From Flavobacterium tagetis (GTDB lineage: Bacteria; Bacteroidota; Bacteroidia; Flavobacteriales; Flavobacteriaceae), in assembly GCF_016735615.1 (NCBI RefSeq), contig NZ_JAERSF010000002.1:1240001-1304000 (forward strand): a DNA stretch of 64,000 nucleotides, written 5' to 3'. Below, one piece after another: positions 1-8,561 of the stretch (positions are counted from its first letter, which is position 1; every line of letters starts with the position of its first letter). Position numbers and translations under genes: made by a program. The notes below the pieces were generated by a model. That model saw only the letters and a program-made list of their open reading frames with translations. It ran no database searches and had not been told where the DNA came from.

Positions 1-111
1 TGTCGAATCCTGTTGGCTTTTAACTTGGGCTGCGCTTCAGTTTATCTTATTTTTAAAGTGAATTTGGAAGATGATTTTAGCTTTTTTACTATGGCTAAGG
101 GGTTTGGGTAA
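1..111 (+). CDS. C-terminal end of an unidentified gene (partial)
   Basis: Frame 1 is open from the window edge to a TAA at 109-111, giving 36 residues that begin with a hydrophobic stretch and end in a short polar tail. A strong hairpin terminator follows about 30 bases after the stop, which is what one expects behind a real gene. The residues are too few to name a family. It could be the last transmembrane segment of a membrane protein. The piece is short enough that chance is a serious alternative. Confidence 0.35.
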   Translation, partial: CRILLAFNLGCASVYLIFKVNLEDDFSFFTMAKGFG

Positions 112-140
112 AGTTCCGCCAGAGTGCAGTATTGAATCCC

Positions 141-181
141 AAAAAGCGCATATTGAACAGGATCAATATGCGCTTTTTATT
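141..181. terminator. bidirectional intrinsic terminator
   Basis: A perfect 16-bp inverted repeat (141-156 with 163-178, core AAGCGCATATTGA) encloses a six-base loop ACAGGA, with A-runs and T-runs at both ends. It lies between the end of the rightward partial gene and the end of the leftward anti-sigma gene, so it can stop transcription from both sides. Confidence 0.85.
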
Positions 182-198
182 TAGGTCTTTTTATGGAA

Positions 199-987
199 TT
201 AGACTTTTCCTAAAGTATAAAGCTGTTCCATTGTAGGTGTGAGGCTTCCCCCTGCAGGTTCCAGCGTGATGCCAAAAGCTTCAGCTGAATCGGTTTGGCT
301 TACAGCGAAGATTTTTTGAGAGTTTTCTTCAAAATTATCCAGCAGACCAATACTTGTCGGTGTAAGCACCGGACTTAGTTTTAAAGACCAAACCTGGTAA
401 ACCATTCCTTTTGGAGGGTTTGGCAGACCTGCCGCGTCGATATAAGTCGTTTTTGTTTCTTTGTTCCAGTACACTTTTGCAAATGATGCCGGAGATACTG
501 ATTGTCCGCCCAGAGTAACGCTTGTATTTTTAATGTCTCTCACAATGCTCAGATTTTTCTCAGTCTGTTTATTCTGCTGGTCTAAAATAGCATATTCTCT
601 TTCAATTTTATTTTTTTTGCCTCCAGCCTCAGAGACTGCCTGTTTGGATTTTGCCAGTTCTAAAGTCTGATATCCAAAACCTAGCAATAATAATACTGCA
701 GCCGCCCAGCCGAAGTATTGCGGCAGGTTTGATGCTGGTTTTATATCGACAACTTTAGTATGTTTAAGCTCTAAACGCGCTTTTATTTTCTCGAAATTGG
801 CAGCCGAGTGGAAAGGTGAGAAGCTTGATGATAAGGCTGAAACAGCTTTTTCTATAGAAATGATTTCACTTTCAATCTCAGGGTTTTTTCTGGCCAGTTC
901 GGCAATTTCCAGGTTCTCTTTTTCTGTCAGCAGGCCGTAAACGTAAAGTTCTAAAATGCCTGATTCAATATATTGCTTATCTTCCAT
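199..987 (-). CDS. anti-sigma factor, RskA type
   Basis: This 262-aa single-pass membrane protein should hold the ECF sigma factor encoded just upstream. Residues 1-85 are a charged cytoplasmic domain. A hydrophobic helix (about 92-110, containing AAAVLLLLGFGY) is followed by a short coiled stretch and a C-terminal extracytoplasmic domain of the RskA (anti-sigma-K) type with the typical VYQVWSL and GITLEPAGGS signatures. Its ATG overlaps the sigma stop codon by one base (TAATG), so translation is probably coupled. It is the RskA type, not the FecR type usually tied to TonB receptors, so a direct link to the receptor operon on the other side is not implied. Confidence 0.9.
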   Translation of the reverse strand: MEDKQYIESGILELYVYGLLTEKENLEIAELARKNPEIESEIISIEKAVSALSSSFSPFHSAANFEKIKARLELKHTKVVDIKPASNLPQYFGWAAAVLLLLGFGYQTLELAKSKQAVSEAGGKKNKIEREYAILDQQNKQTEKNLSIVRDIKNTSVTLGGQSVSPASFAKVYWNKETKTTYIDAAGLPNPPKGMVYQVWSLKLSPVLTPTSIGLLDNFEENSQKIFAVSQTDSAEAFGITLEPAGGSLTPTMEQLYTLGKV

Positions 988-1517
988 TATATCTTTAAAT
1001 AATTTCTTAAATCGTTGATACAGTTTCTGTTTTGTGTCTTTACAGTTCCCAAAGGTATAGCTAATTCTTCTGAAGCTTCCTGCTGGGTATATCCCTTAAA
1101 GAATAGCAGATCAATAATCTCGATACATTTTGGTTTCAGTTTTTTAACGAACTCCTGAATGCCAATTGCATCTAGTTTATTAGCTAATTTATTACTGTCA
1201 TCTAACAGATTTACGAAATTATCCGAAGAAAGGTTTTTTTGGGTGTTGTTGAAATTTTTGGATCGCAGCTTGTCAATAGATGTATTCCTTGCAATATTAA
1301 GGATCCAAGTGTAGAACCGGCCCTTGCTTTCGCTGTAGCTATCGATGTTTTTCCAGATTTTTACAAAGACTTCCTGCAGGACATCTTCGGCTTCTTCGCG
1401 GTTTTTTACCAGAACATTTATGACCGAAAACAAGCTTTTTGAATACATATCATAGAGATGGGTGAAAGCCCTTTCATCTTTTTTGCGGATTAATACCAAT
1501 AATTCTTCTTGGCTCAT
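987..1517 (-). CDS. ECF RNA polymerase sigma factor
   Basis: A 176-aa sigma-70 family factor of extracytoplasmic-function size. Region 2 is seen around residues 20-65 (AEDVLQEVFVKIW, the -10 recognition helix). Region 4 lies around 125-172 with the helix-turn-helix containing GYTQQEASEELAIPLGTVKT. It is the first gene of a two-gene operon with its RskA-type anti-sigma. I did not find a convincing promoter in the 200 bases upstream. Target genes cannot be named from the sequence. Confidence 0.93.
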   Translation of the reverse strand: MSQEELLVLIRKKDERAFTHLYDMYSKSLFSVINVLVKNREEAEDVLQEVFVKIWKNIDSYSESKGRFYTWILNIARNTSIDKLRSKNFNNTQKNLSSDNFVNLLDDSNKLANKLDAIGIQEFVKKLKPKCIEIIDLLFFKGYTQQEASEELAIPLGTVKTQNRNCINDLRNYLKI

Positions 1518-2150
1518 AGGATTGGATTTAAAGCTTAAATAAATTTTGATTTCTTAGAAAGTGGTAATGCCGGATAAAGGTAATTTATTTTTTACGTAAC
1601 TGGCCCAAAAGCAGAAATAAAGGATATCACTTTCAAAATGCCAATTTTCGTGGGGTTATACTGAAGAATTTTTAGGAGCTCTTCCCGCTATACGTTCCAA
1701 TCTTTTGCGCCGAACCCCGCCGAAAAAGGATTTCCACTGCTATCGGGGCTAAAAAGTTAAAAAGACAATTCGGAAACAAACCAATTTTTTGCTTTAGTGA
1801 AGCAACAGTTATATTTGAAAAAACGAGAGCGGGAAATTCAGTGGCTTTACAAATTTGGTTTAGTTATCCTGTTAAGGATTGATGTAAAATGAAAAAACAA
1901 CCTATTTATTGGGTAAGATTGTCGTGACATTGCCACGACAATTGATCTTCAATTATGTCTTGACGGTCGCATTATTATGGTTATGCAATTGTTCTTTATT
2001 AGATTAACTTTTTAATGTTAACACCTTGAATTATGTTAAAAAAAAACAGGTGTGAGAGAACCGTTTTAATCCCAAGTATTATAAATAGACAAAGTGGTGT
2101 TTTTTGGTAAAGAAAACAAGAACTTTATTTAAGATAAAAACAAAAAAGAG
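1518..2150. other. non-coding stretch between divergent operons
   Basis: About 630 bases without a credible gene. It holds an intergenic repeat copy (1675-1751) and a hairpin at 1918-1942 (ATTGTCGTG, seven-base loop, CACGACAAT). I see no RNA gene. A 13-codon ORF (ATGAAAAAACAACC...) runs into the hairpin but nothing supports its translation. Confidence 0.6.
1675..1751 (+). repeat. interspersed intergenic repeat, copy 1
   Basis: About 77 bases that align almost end to end with 27989-28066: both begin GGAGCT, share CCCGCTAT, AATCTT, TGCGCCGAAC, AAGGATTTCC and end GCTATCGGGGCTA. The central hairpin is intact in the other copy but damaged here (TTTTGCGCCG against CGCCGAAAAA). I read it as a family of non-coding repeats dispersed between genes. 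Confidence 0.75.
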
Positions 2151-2158
2151 TACTTTTG
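2151..2158 (+). promoter_or_regulatory. -7 box of the TonB receptor operon
   Basis: TACTTTTG matches the Bacteroidota -7 consensus TAnnTTTG exactly. A matching -33 TTG at the usual 19-20 base spacing is not visible. Its position matters because it overlaps the most upstream possible start of the next gene and so argues for the downstream start. Confidence 0.55.
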
Positions 2159-2182
2159 CGCTCCATAAACAAAACAATAACT

Positions 2183-2560
2183 TTGAAAAAGTATCTAATC
2201 GTATTGCTTGGCTGCATTATTTTAGTGCCATCATTTGGCAGTGTTTTTGTTTATGTATCTTTTAAACTAGAGCAGCAAGAAATTGTAAAAACAATCTGCG
2301 TACAGCGAAAAATGGTTTTTAATACCTGTAACGGACGCTGTGAACTTCAAAAAAGTCTAAAGAAATACGACGACAACGAAAAGAAAATGCAGAACAACCT
2401 TAAAGAAAAAACAGAGTTGGTTTACATTTTAAACACTTCAAATAAGACTTTCAAATTATTAGAACCTATTGAAATCAAAGCTGGCTTTTCGGCTAGATTC
2501 GACAATAAGCCTGTTTCTGTTTTAACAGAGACTTTCCGTCCCCCTTCTCTTTTTATATAA
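2183..2560 (+). CDS. small exported protein upstream of a TonB receptor
   Basis: A 125-aa protein if translation begins at the TTG at 2183 (MKKYLIVLLG...). A longer form from the TTG at 2156 would start inside the -7 box, so I prefer 2183. The N-terminus is one hydrophobic helix, either signal or anchor. The following region carries a cysteine signature, CVQRKMVFNTCNGRCEL, with three cysteines in 17 residues, then a lysine-rich stretch. Small proteins of this look occur ahead of TonB receptor/PepSY gene pairs in flavobacteria. A role in metal or siderophore handling in the periplasm is inferred from position only. No domain name is claimed. Confidence 0.7.
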   Translation: MKKYLIVLLGCIILVPSFGSVFVYVSFKLEQQEIVKTICVQRKMVFNTCNGRCELQKSLKKYDDNEKKMQNNLKEKTELVYILNTSNKTFKLLEPIEIKAGFSARFDNKPVSVLTETFRPPSLFI

Positions 2561-2666
2561 ATTATAATTTCCATTGCAATTCCTATTGGAATAATTTTTC
2601 ATTGTTGTATAACAATGAAAGATTGCTTGCACTTTAATAAAATTACAATTATATAAAAATTACAAA

Positions 2667-4799
2667 ATGAAAAAAGTACTATTTTTTGCGGCAGCTTTGA
2701 CGGCTTCACTACAAATCTATGCGCAAAAAAAAGACAGCATATCGGGCAAATATACCTTAATGGACGAGGTGATTATTGGAGGAGTCAGAAAGTCCAAAGA
2801 TGTTTCCAGTGAACTGGCTTCTAAATTGCCACTCAAGAACCTGGAAAATCCTCAGGTGACCGCTTCGGTCTCACCGCAGCTTATTAAAAACAGAAATTTT
2901 TTCACTCAAGGCGAAATGCTCAAAAATGCCACAGGTGTTGCGCCCAGCTGGGCAGGAATTTCACCTTATTATTCCATCCGGGGATTTCGTACCCGATCGA
3001 GCTTCAGAAATGGCGTAAACGGTTATGTGGCCTCTGATATGGATCCGGCAAACATCGCCCAGTTAGAAGTAATCAAAGGACCAAGCGCTGTAATTTTTGG
3101 CGGAGGCGGCGCAACTATGATTACTTTTGGAGGACTAATTAATCGGGTTACCCTAAAACCACAACAGACCACTTTTGCTGACATTACTGTAATGGGCGGA
3201 TCTTACAATCTGCAACGTGCAACTCTTGATATCAATACACCTCTTGACAAAGATGGAAAGGTTCTTGCCCGTTTAACCGGCGCTTATAACTACAATGATA
3301 CTTTTCAGGACCAGGGTTTTTCAAAAACATTTTTTTTAGCTCCAAGTATTTCTTATAAAATCAGCGATGATTTAAATATTCAGCTTGATGCCGAAATTTT
3401 AAACAAAACCGCTACCAACAATCCGCTTTACCAGGTGGCTTTGGGGACTGCTAAATCAGCAGATGAACTCCATTTGGATTATTACCGTTCTTTCAATGAC
3501 AACTCACTTACACTCAATAATAAGGCAATAAATATTTACGGAAAAGTCATTTACAGGCTTTCAGAGAATTGGAAATCGGAAACCAATTTAATTTCAGTCA
3601 ATAATAAAACTCCGGGCGATTACATCCGATTAAGATTAGATGATAACAGCCAGAATGTGACGCGAAGAGTGTACAGAATGTATCCGGAAAACATTACCAG
3701 CCAGCAGATCCAGCAGGATTTTGTGGGGAATTTCAAAATTGGCAGTGTGAAAAACCGGCTGATTGCGGGGGTTGAATACTATCATTATCTCTATGGGATT
3801 GCCAGTAAATCTATGAATTTTACTAAAGTTTCAGCTGCTGGGACAGATCCTGAGAATGCTAATTTTAATAATGAATACATTTCCGGTCAATTGGCCTTAA
3901 AACCCTATGGAGAGAATTATAAGGCAATTCAGGATCATTATTCCCTATATATTTCAGACGTTATCAACCCTTTGGAGAATTTAAGTGTAATGCTTAGTGC
4001 CCGAATCAATTACATCAATAACAAAGGGACTGAGGATTTATTAACAGCGACAACTACCGGGGATTACACACAAACGGCTGTTTCTCCGAAATTGGGAATC
4101 AATTACCAGATTATCCCTGAAAGAATAGCATTATTTGCTAATTATATGAATGGTTTTCAGCCGCAGGCACCGCAGTCGGTAAACGGGCAGATGACCAATT
4201 TCCAGCCCGTTTATGGAAACCAGTGGGAATCGGGAGTTAAAGTTTCCCTGAAAAAGAACCTGTTGGATGCCGTTTTGAGCTATTATAATATTGATCTAAC
4301 CAATGCGGTAAGACAAAATCCAAATGATACGGCTTCCTATCTGCAGGATGGCGAGCAGCGCAGTAAAGGTTTTGAAGCAGATTTAGAATCAAATCCGATG
4401 AAAGGACTGTTTTTGCATGCTGGTTTTGCTTATAATGACAGTAAACTTATTGTTTCCGATGCACTTACTCAAGGGCTAAGGCCTGTAGATGCCGGTCCCA
4501 AACTTTCCGGAACCTGGTACGTGAATTACGCTCCGCAGTCAAAAGCTTTAAATGGCTTTTCATTAGGTATAGGCGGCAGTCATTATGGTAAAGATCTGAT
4601 GATCAATAATATCAATGGCTCTTTTTATACGAATCCTTATACGGTAATCAACTCGGTGCTGAGTTTTGAGAAAACCCGTTATGTATTTTCGCTTTCTGCC
4701 AATAACCTGCTCAACGAACATTATTGGTATGGCGGCCGTGGTATGGTTACTCCGGGAACCCTTCGCCAGGTGATTTTATCTTTGAAATTAAAATTGTAA
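2667..4799 (+). CDS. TonB-dependent siderophore-type receptor
   Basis: A 710-aa outer-membrane receptor. A signal peptide (MKKVLFFAAALTASLQIYAQ) leads to a plug domain (about 45-165, with SIRGFRTRSSFRNGVNGY and IAQLEVIKGPSAVIFG) and a 22-strand-type barrel ending in an aromatic/hydrophobic terminal strand (QVILSLKLKL). The plug sequence and the absence of an N-terminal carboxypeptidase-like domain place it with siderophore receptors, not SusC sugar receptors. The small exported gene lies before it and a PepSY-type gene 21 bases after it, the usual layout for ferric-siderophore uptake with periplasmic reduction. The substrate cannot be read from the sequence. Confidence 0.92.
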   Translation: MKKVLFFAAALTASLQIYAQKKDSISGKYTLMDEVIIGGVRKSKDVSSELASKLPLKNLENPQVTASVSPQLIKNRNFFTQGEMLKNATGVAPSWAGISPYYSIRGFRTRSSFRNGVNGYVASDMDPANIAQLEVIKGPSAVIFGGGGATMITFGGLINRVTLKPQQTTFADITVMGGSYNLQRATLDINTPLDKDGKVLARLTGAYNYNDTFQDQGFSKTFFLAPSISYKISDDLNIQLDAEILNKTATNNPLYQVALGTAKSADELHLDYYRSFNDNSLTLNNKAINIYGKVIYRLSENWKSETNLISVNNKTPGDYIRLRLDDNSQNVTRRVYRMYPENITSQQIQQDFVGNFKIGSVKNRLIAGVEYYHYLYGIASKSMNFTKVSAAGTDPENANFNNEYISGQLALKPYGENYKAIQDHYSLYISDVINPLENLSVMLSARINYINNKGTEDLLTATTTGDYTQTAVSPKLGINYQIIPERIALFANYMNGFQPQAPQSVNGQMTNFQPVYGNQWESGVKVSLKKNLLDAVLSYYNIDLTNAVRQNPNDTASYLQDGEQRSKGFEADLESNPMKGLFLHAGFAYNDSKLIVSDALTQGLRPVDAGPKLSGTWYVNYAPQSKALNGFSLGIGGSHYGKDLMINNINGSFYTNPYTVINSVLSFEKTRYVFSLSANNLLNEHYWYGGRGMVTPGTLRQVILSLKLKL

Positions 4800-4820
4800 T
4801 GCTGTAATTCAGAACTTCCA

Positions 4821-5144
4821 TTGAAAAAAATTACAAAGACCTCATTTAAACTGCACAGCTGCCTCGGATTGTTTTTCGGGGTACTGTATCTGTTTTTTGG
4901 AATTTCGGGCGCTTTATTGGTTTTTAAAAAAGAGATTGAGTATTTCAATAATCCGCCAATGCATTGCTGTGTAAAGGGCAGTAAAACCATTTCATTAAAC
5001 CAGATGTATCATAAAGTCTCTGAGAGGTATCCCCAGGCGCGGCAGATCATGCTGCAGACTTTTCCCAGAAATAGCTGCGACACCTATGAATTTATGATTT
5101 TTAATTATCAGGATAATGTCAGGTTCTGTCGCATCTGGGAATAA
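4821..5144 (+). pseudogene. PepSY-TM protein, truncated by IS6
   Basis: Begins with TTG at 4821 and shows the N-terminus of a PepSY-associated transmembrane protein: KLHSCLGLFFGVLYLFFG, GALLVFKKEIE, then the start of a PepSY domain. About 100 codons are native. From 5122 the reading frame runs into the terminal repeat of the IS6 element and stops at 5144. Full members are several hundred residues with several membrane spans and are thought to reduce siderophore iron. The missing part is not found on the far side of the element, so the gene is lost, not just split. Confidence 0.85.
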
Positions 5145-5895
5145 CTTTTATCTTTAGAATTTTAAACCGATCAAAAGATGAATACTAAAGGTCATTGTTA
5201 TCCAAAATACATAATTCTTCAGGCAGTATATTTCAAGCTAAGATTTACACTTAGTTACCGTGATGTTGAAGAACTAATGAAGATTAGAGGAGTCATTGTG
5301 GATCATGCGACGATTCAGCGTTGGGTTTACAAGTTTGCACCTTTGCTTGAGGCAGAAATGAAGAAGAGAAAAGGCAGAGTGGGGGAGAGTTGGAGATTGG
5401 ATGAGACCTACATCAAAGTAAAAGGTATTTGGTGTTATTTATATAGGGCAGTAGATAAATTAGGCAATACGGTTGATTTTCTTTTGACCAGAAAAAGACA
5501 AAGAATGAGTGCGCAGTCATTTCTAATTAAAGCAATTAGTAATAACTACAGACCAAGAGTAGTAAACATTGATAAAAGCGGTTCTAATACTGCCGCTATC
5601 AAAGTCTATAACAAACGTTCATTCACACAGATTAAAATCCGGCAGTGTAAATATCCCAACAATATTGTCGAACAGGACCATCGATTTATAAAATGGAGGA
5701 TACAAAATGGGTTAGGCTTTAAAAGTTTTGAATCGGCAAGACGAACATTGAGCGGAATTGAAGTTGTGCATATGCTGAGAAAGAATCAAATGGTTAGACC
5801 AGGGATAACTATGTTTAAATCATTCTGTAAATTGGCGGGCTAACTTTTAAATTACTTCAATTTTTATATTTGATTCTGACAGATGCGACAGAACC
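5122..5895 (+). mobile_element. IS6-family insertion sequence
   Basis: A 774-bp element bounded by perfect 15-bp inverted repeats, GGTTCTGTCGCATCT at 5122-5136 and its complement at 5881-5895, with one transposase gene inside. Size and layout fit the IS6/IS26 family. The eight flanking bases do not match (TAATGTCA on the left, GGGTTTAA on the right), so there is no target duplication. Confidence 0.93.
5178..5843 (+). CDS. IS6-family transposase
   Basis: A 221-aa DDE transposase. The three acidic residues are seen in RLDETYIKVKG (first D), VNIDKSGSNTAA (second D) and NNIVEQDHRFIKWR (E), all typical of IS6/IS26. The N-terminal part (YRDVEELMKIRGVIVDHATI) is the helix-turn-helix region. The gene is intact and fills almost the whole element. 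The element has removed the end of the PepSY gene. Confidence 0.95.
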   Translation: MNTKGHCYPKYIILQAVYFKLRFTLSYRDVEELMKIRGVIVDHATIQRWVYKFAPLLEAEMKKRKGRVGESWRLDETYIKVKGIWCYLYRAVDKLGNTVDFLLTRKRQRMSAQSFLIKAISNNYRPRVVNIDKSGSNTAAIKVYNKRSFTQIKIRQCKYPNNIVEQDHRFIKWRIQNGLGFKSFESARRTLSGIEVVHMLRKNQMVRPGITMFKSFCKLAG

Positions 5896-6156
5896 GGGTT
5901 TAATGTTAAAAAACGTTAAAAGATGTGATTTCATTAATTCAATAAATGGAGCTATTAATATACTTGTAAAATGAAACTACATAACTTAGCATTTAAATGG
6001 ATAACTTAAATAAGTTTTTAGCAAAATTAAATAATAGTTTTGAGATTATTTAGGTCAAAATTTGATGATTATTTCTGCCGATTTTGATGAAAATAATAAA
6101 TATTTTTCCACTTATTTATTGTTCTTCCACAGAAGCTAAAAATTGATTTATTTCCC
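5896..6156. other. non-coding stretch after IS6
   Basis: AT-rich with no credible gene. I looked for the missing part of the PepSY gene and did not find it in any frame. The same holds for 6339-6637 between the IS3 remnant and the arylsulfatase. Confidence 0.6.
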
Positions 6157-6338
6157 TTGGCGGCGACCAGAATCTTAAAGCCTAAAGCAAAGGTTCTTCT
6201 CGTATTTGTCATGCCGTGAAAATTAGCACTCATAAAGTTAGCTTTCAATAAGAAATTCTAAGTGCTATATGGTTCTTTTTTACTCCTTCAGATAAACACT
6301 CACCAATCTTTTAGTTGCGAAAAAAGTAGCAACTCCAA
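6157..6338 (-). mobile_element. remnant of an IS3-family end
   Basis: About 180 bases that align with 12319-12500, the orfA start and outer end of the IS3 element further right. On the minus strand the first 18 codons of orfA can be read from 6210 (MTNTRRTFALGFKILVAA against MKTTRRTFTLGFKILAAT). The shared stretch TTTAGTTGCGAAAAA...CAACTCCAA marks the outer end at 6309-6338. The rest of this copy is gone. It differs at many positions from the other copy, so it is an older insertion or a different isoform. Confidence 0.8.
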
Positions 6339-6637
6339 AATAGGAACATGACATAATATGGGCTGATTTAATAAATCGCATAAATGGCTAATCTCTCATA
6401 GTCTGTAAGTTCAAATCCGATTTTGAGGAAATAAGTTCGTTGCACTTTCTATTTTTTTGTTGCAAATTATAAAATGAAACCTTTTTACCGTTATTCTGTG
6501 TGGGTTCTTTCTTTAAATTTATAATTCCTTTGCAAATGGGCGGACGCTTAAGCACAAAAAAAATCTTTAATCATTTTTTAATCAGTTCTTCCATGACATA
6601 ACAAATTAATCTCTAGTATAATTATAAATCTCTTATT

Positions 6638-8242
6638 ATGAAAAAAAGAAGACATCTATTATCAATATTGGCGCTCTCGTTATTTACGTGCGCTGTTATT
6701 GATGCCCAGACGAAAAAAAGCCCGAACATTATTATTCTGCTGTCAGATGATACAGGATGGGGTGATTTAGGCCCTTATGGTGGAGGGGAAGCCAGAGGCG
6801 CAGCCACTCCTAATATCGACCGCATGGCAAACGAAGGAATGCAGTTCTGGTCTTTTTACGGCCAGCCAAGCTGCACACCGGGGAGAGCTGCCCTGATAAC
6901 CGGAAGAATTCCCAACCGCAGCGGTATGACAACAGTTGCTTTTCCAGGAGATGGAGGGGGGCTTCCAAAAGCTGAATGGACTTTGGCGTCTTTATTGAAA
7001 CGCAAAAATTACAATACTTTTTTCGCTGGGAAATGGCATCTTGGCGAGGAAGACTATTCTATGCCCATTGCGCAGGGTTTTGATGTAATGAAAAATGTAA
7101 CATTATATCACTTGAATGCCTACACCTATACGGATCCAGATTGGAATGCGGACATGCCGGATGATATCAGAGCAATGTGGGTTAAAGGGACTAAAGGCGC
7201 ACTCGAAGGAGAGGCAGGCAAACCTTATAGAGAAGTAAGAAAAATCGATGGAAAAGTGATTCCGTTTTTAGATCAGTATACTGAAGAGGAATCCATTAAA
7301 TGGCTGAAAGAGAATGCTAAAAAGGACAAGCCTTTTTTTATGGAAATTTCTTTTGCCAAAAACCACCAGCCTAACCTGCCTCATCCAGATTATGTGGGGA
7401 AATCTGCCGGAAAAAATAAATATGCCGACTGTATTGTCGAACTGGATTCAAGAATAGGCCGCATCATGGACGAGGTGCGCAATCTTGGAATTGCTGAAAA
7501 CACTTTGGTTATCTACACAGTGGATAACGGCACTTGGCAGGATGTATACCCTGATTGTGGCTATACGCCTTTCAGAGGAACTAAAGGGACAGACCGTGAA
7601 GGGGGAAGCCGTATTCCGACCTTGGCTTGGTGGCCAGGGAAAATCAAGGCAAACAGTAAGAACAGTGACATTTTAGGAACACTTGATTTTATGGCAACAT
7701 TTGCCGCTTTATCAGGACAGGAGCTGCCAACTGTAGACAGGGAAGGAAAACCGACTATTTTTGACAGCTATGATATGTCGCCGGTTTTATTTGGCACAGG
7801 CAAATCAAAAAGAAATATGTGGCTTTATTTTACGGAAGACGAATTGGCTCCGGGAGCAATCCGAATTGGTAAATTCAAGGCGGTATTTAATCTGCGAGGC
7901 GATGATGGCGCCCGTACAGGAGGTCTGGCAGTAGATGCCAATTTAGGGTGGAAAGGGCCAGCAAGTTATGTGGCTACCGTACCGCAGATATTTGATTTAT
8001 GGGCAGATCCTCAAGAACGCTATGATTTGTTTATGAATAACTTTACCGAGAAGACATGGTTTTTGCCAACTGTTCAAAACATTCTTGCGGATTTTGTCAA
8101 AACGTATGAAAAATATCCGCCAAGTCCATTGCAGAGCCAAATGTATCCTGGACCAATAACAATCAATGATTATATAATGATGAAAAATGTTCAGGAAAAA
8201 CTTAAAGCCACAACTACTGCAAAAAGAAGCGGAGGCGGGTGA
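6638..8242 (+). CDS. exported arylsulfatase
   Basis: A 534-aa sulfatase of the alkaline-phosphatase superfamily that hydrolyses sulfate esters. The signal peptide ends near VIDAQ. The metal-binding aspartates appear in LLSDDTGWGDLG. The catalytic motif CTPGR starts at residue 79 (context QPSCTPGRAALITGR) and fits C-x-P-x-R, whose cysteine is converted to formylglycine. GKWHLGE and VIYTVDNGTWQD supply further active-site residues. No maturase gene is adjacent. The next genes are a HAD-type lipoprotein and a broken outer-membrane protein, which may once have formed one uptake/degradation unit with it. The substrate is unknown. Confidence 0.93.
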   Translation: MKKRRHLLSILALSLFTCAVIDAQTKKSPNIIILLSDDTGWGDLGPYGGGEARGAATPNIDRMANEGMQFWSFYGQPSCTPGRAALITGRIPNRSGMTTVAFPGDGGGLPKAEWTLASLLKRKNYNTFFAGKWHLGEEDYSMPIAQGFDVMKNVTLYHLNAYTYTDPDWNADMPDDIRAMWVKGTKGALEGEAGKPYREVRKIDGKVIPFLDQYTEEESIKWLKENAKKDKPFFMEISFAKNHQPNLPHPDYVGKSAGKNKYADCIVELDSRIGRIMDEVRNLGIAENTLVIYTVDNGTWQDVYPDCGYTPFRGTKGTDREGGSRIPTLAWWPGKIKANSKNSDILGTLDFMATFAALSGQELPTVDREGKPTIFDSYDMSPVLFGTGKSKRNMWLYFTEDELAPGAIRIGKFKAVFNLRGDDGARTGGLAVDANLGWKGPASYVATVPQIFDLWADPQERYDLFMNNFTEKTWFLPTVQNILADFVKTYEKYPPSPLQSQMYPGPITINDYIMMKNVQEKLKATTTAKRSGGG

Positions 8243-8561
8243 TAAAATATCGGCTGAAGATTGAAAAATTATTATTTGGCTGCCATGAAATATGTGATTT
8301 GTTTTAAGAAAGGGCTGGCTATGCTTGCATATAAGCAGCTGGCTCTTTTTATAATGCCGTCCCTCAAAGGTTTCTTAGCATGCAGAAGCATATGAAGCAA
8401 GCGAGAATGTTTGAGGTTTGGAAATGGCAGGGAAGAGCAAAAAAAGCCTCTCAAATCGTTATGTAGTGCCTTAACTTTAGCTTTAATAAAGAAGGGAATG
8501 AAAGATTTCAAATTTTTATTAAGGTCATATTTTGACCACCAGCAAAATTAAATCAGATAAG
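8243..8561. other. gap between sulfatase and HAD gene
   Basis: About 320 bases with no supported gene. TATTTTG at 8528-8534 resembles a shortened -7 box (TAnTTTG) and covers the TTG that would otherwise be an earlier start of the HAD gene. Confidence 0.45.

Noticed and set aside
1890..1930. 13-codon ORF leading into a hairpin, as a leader peptide
   Set aside because: No gene follows in the right position and the hairpin has no T-tract.
2156..2182. Longer start of the small exported protein
   Set aside because: The TTG at 2156 lies inside a perfect -7 promoter box.
5114..5908. Target duplication around IS6 (TAATGTCA against TAATGTTA at 5901-5908)
   Set aside because: The right-hand match is offset by five bases from the element end and has a mismatch, so it is not a duplication.
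8272..8511. 79-codon ORF on the minus strand between sulfatase and HAD gene
   Set aside because: No domain, no start signal, opposite to the flanking genes, unnatural composition.
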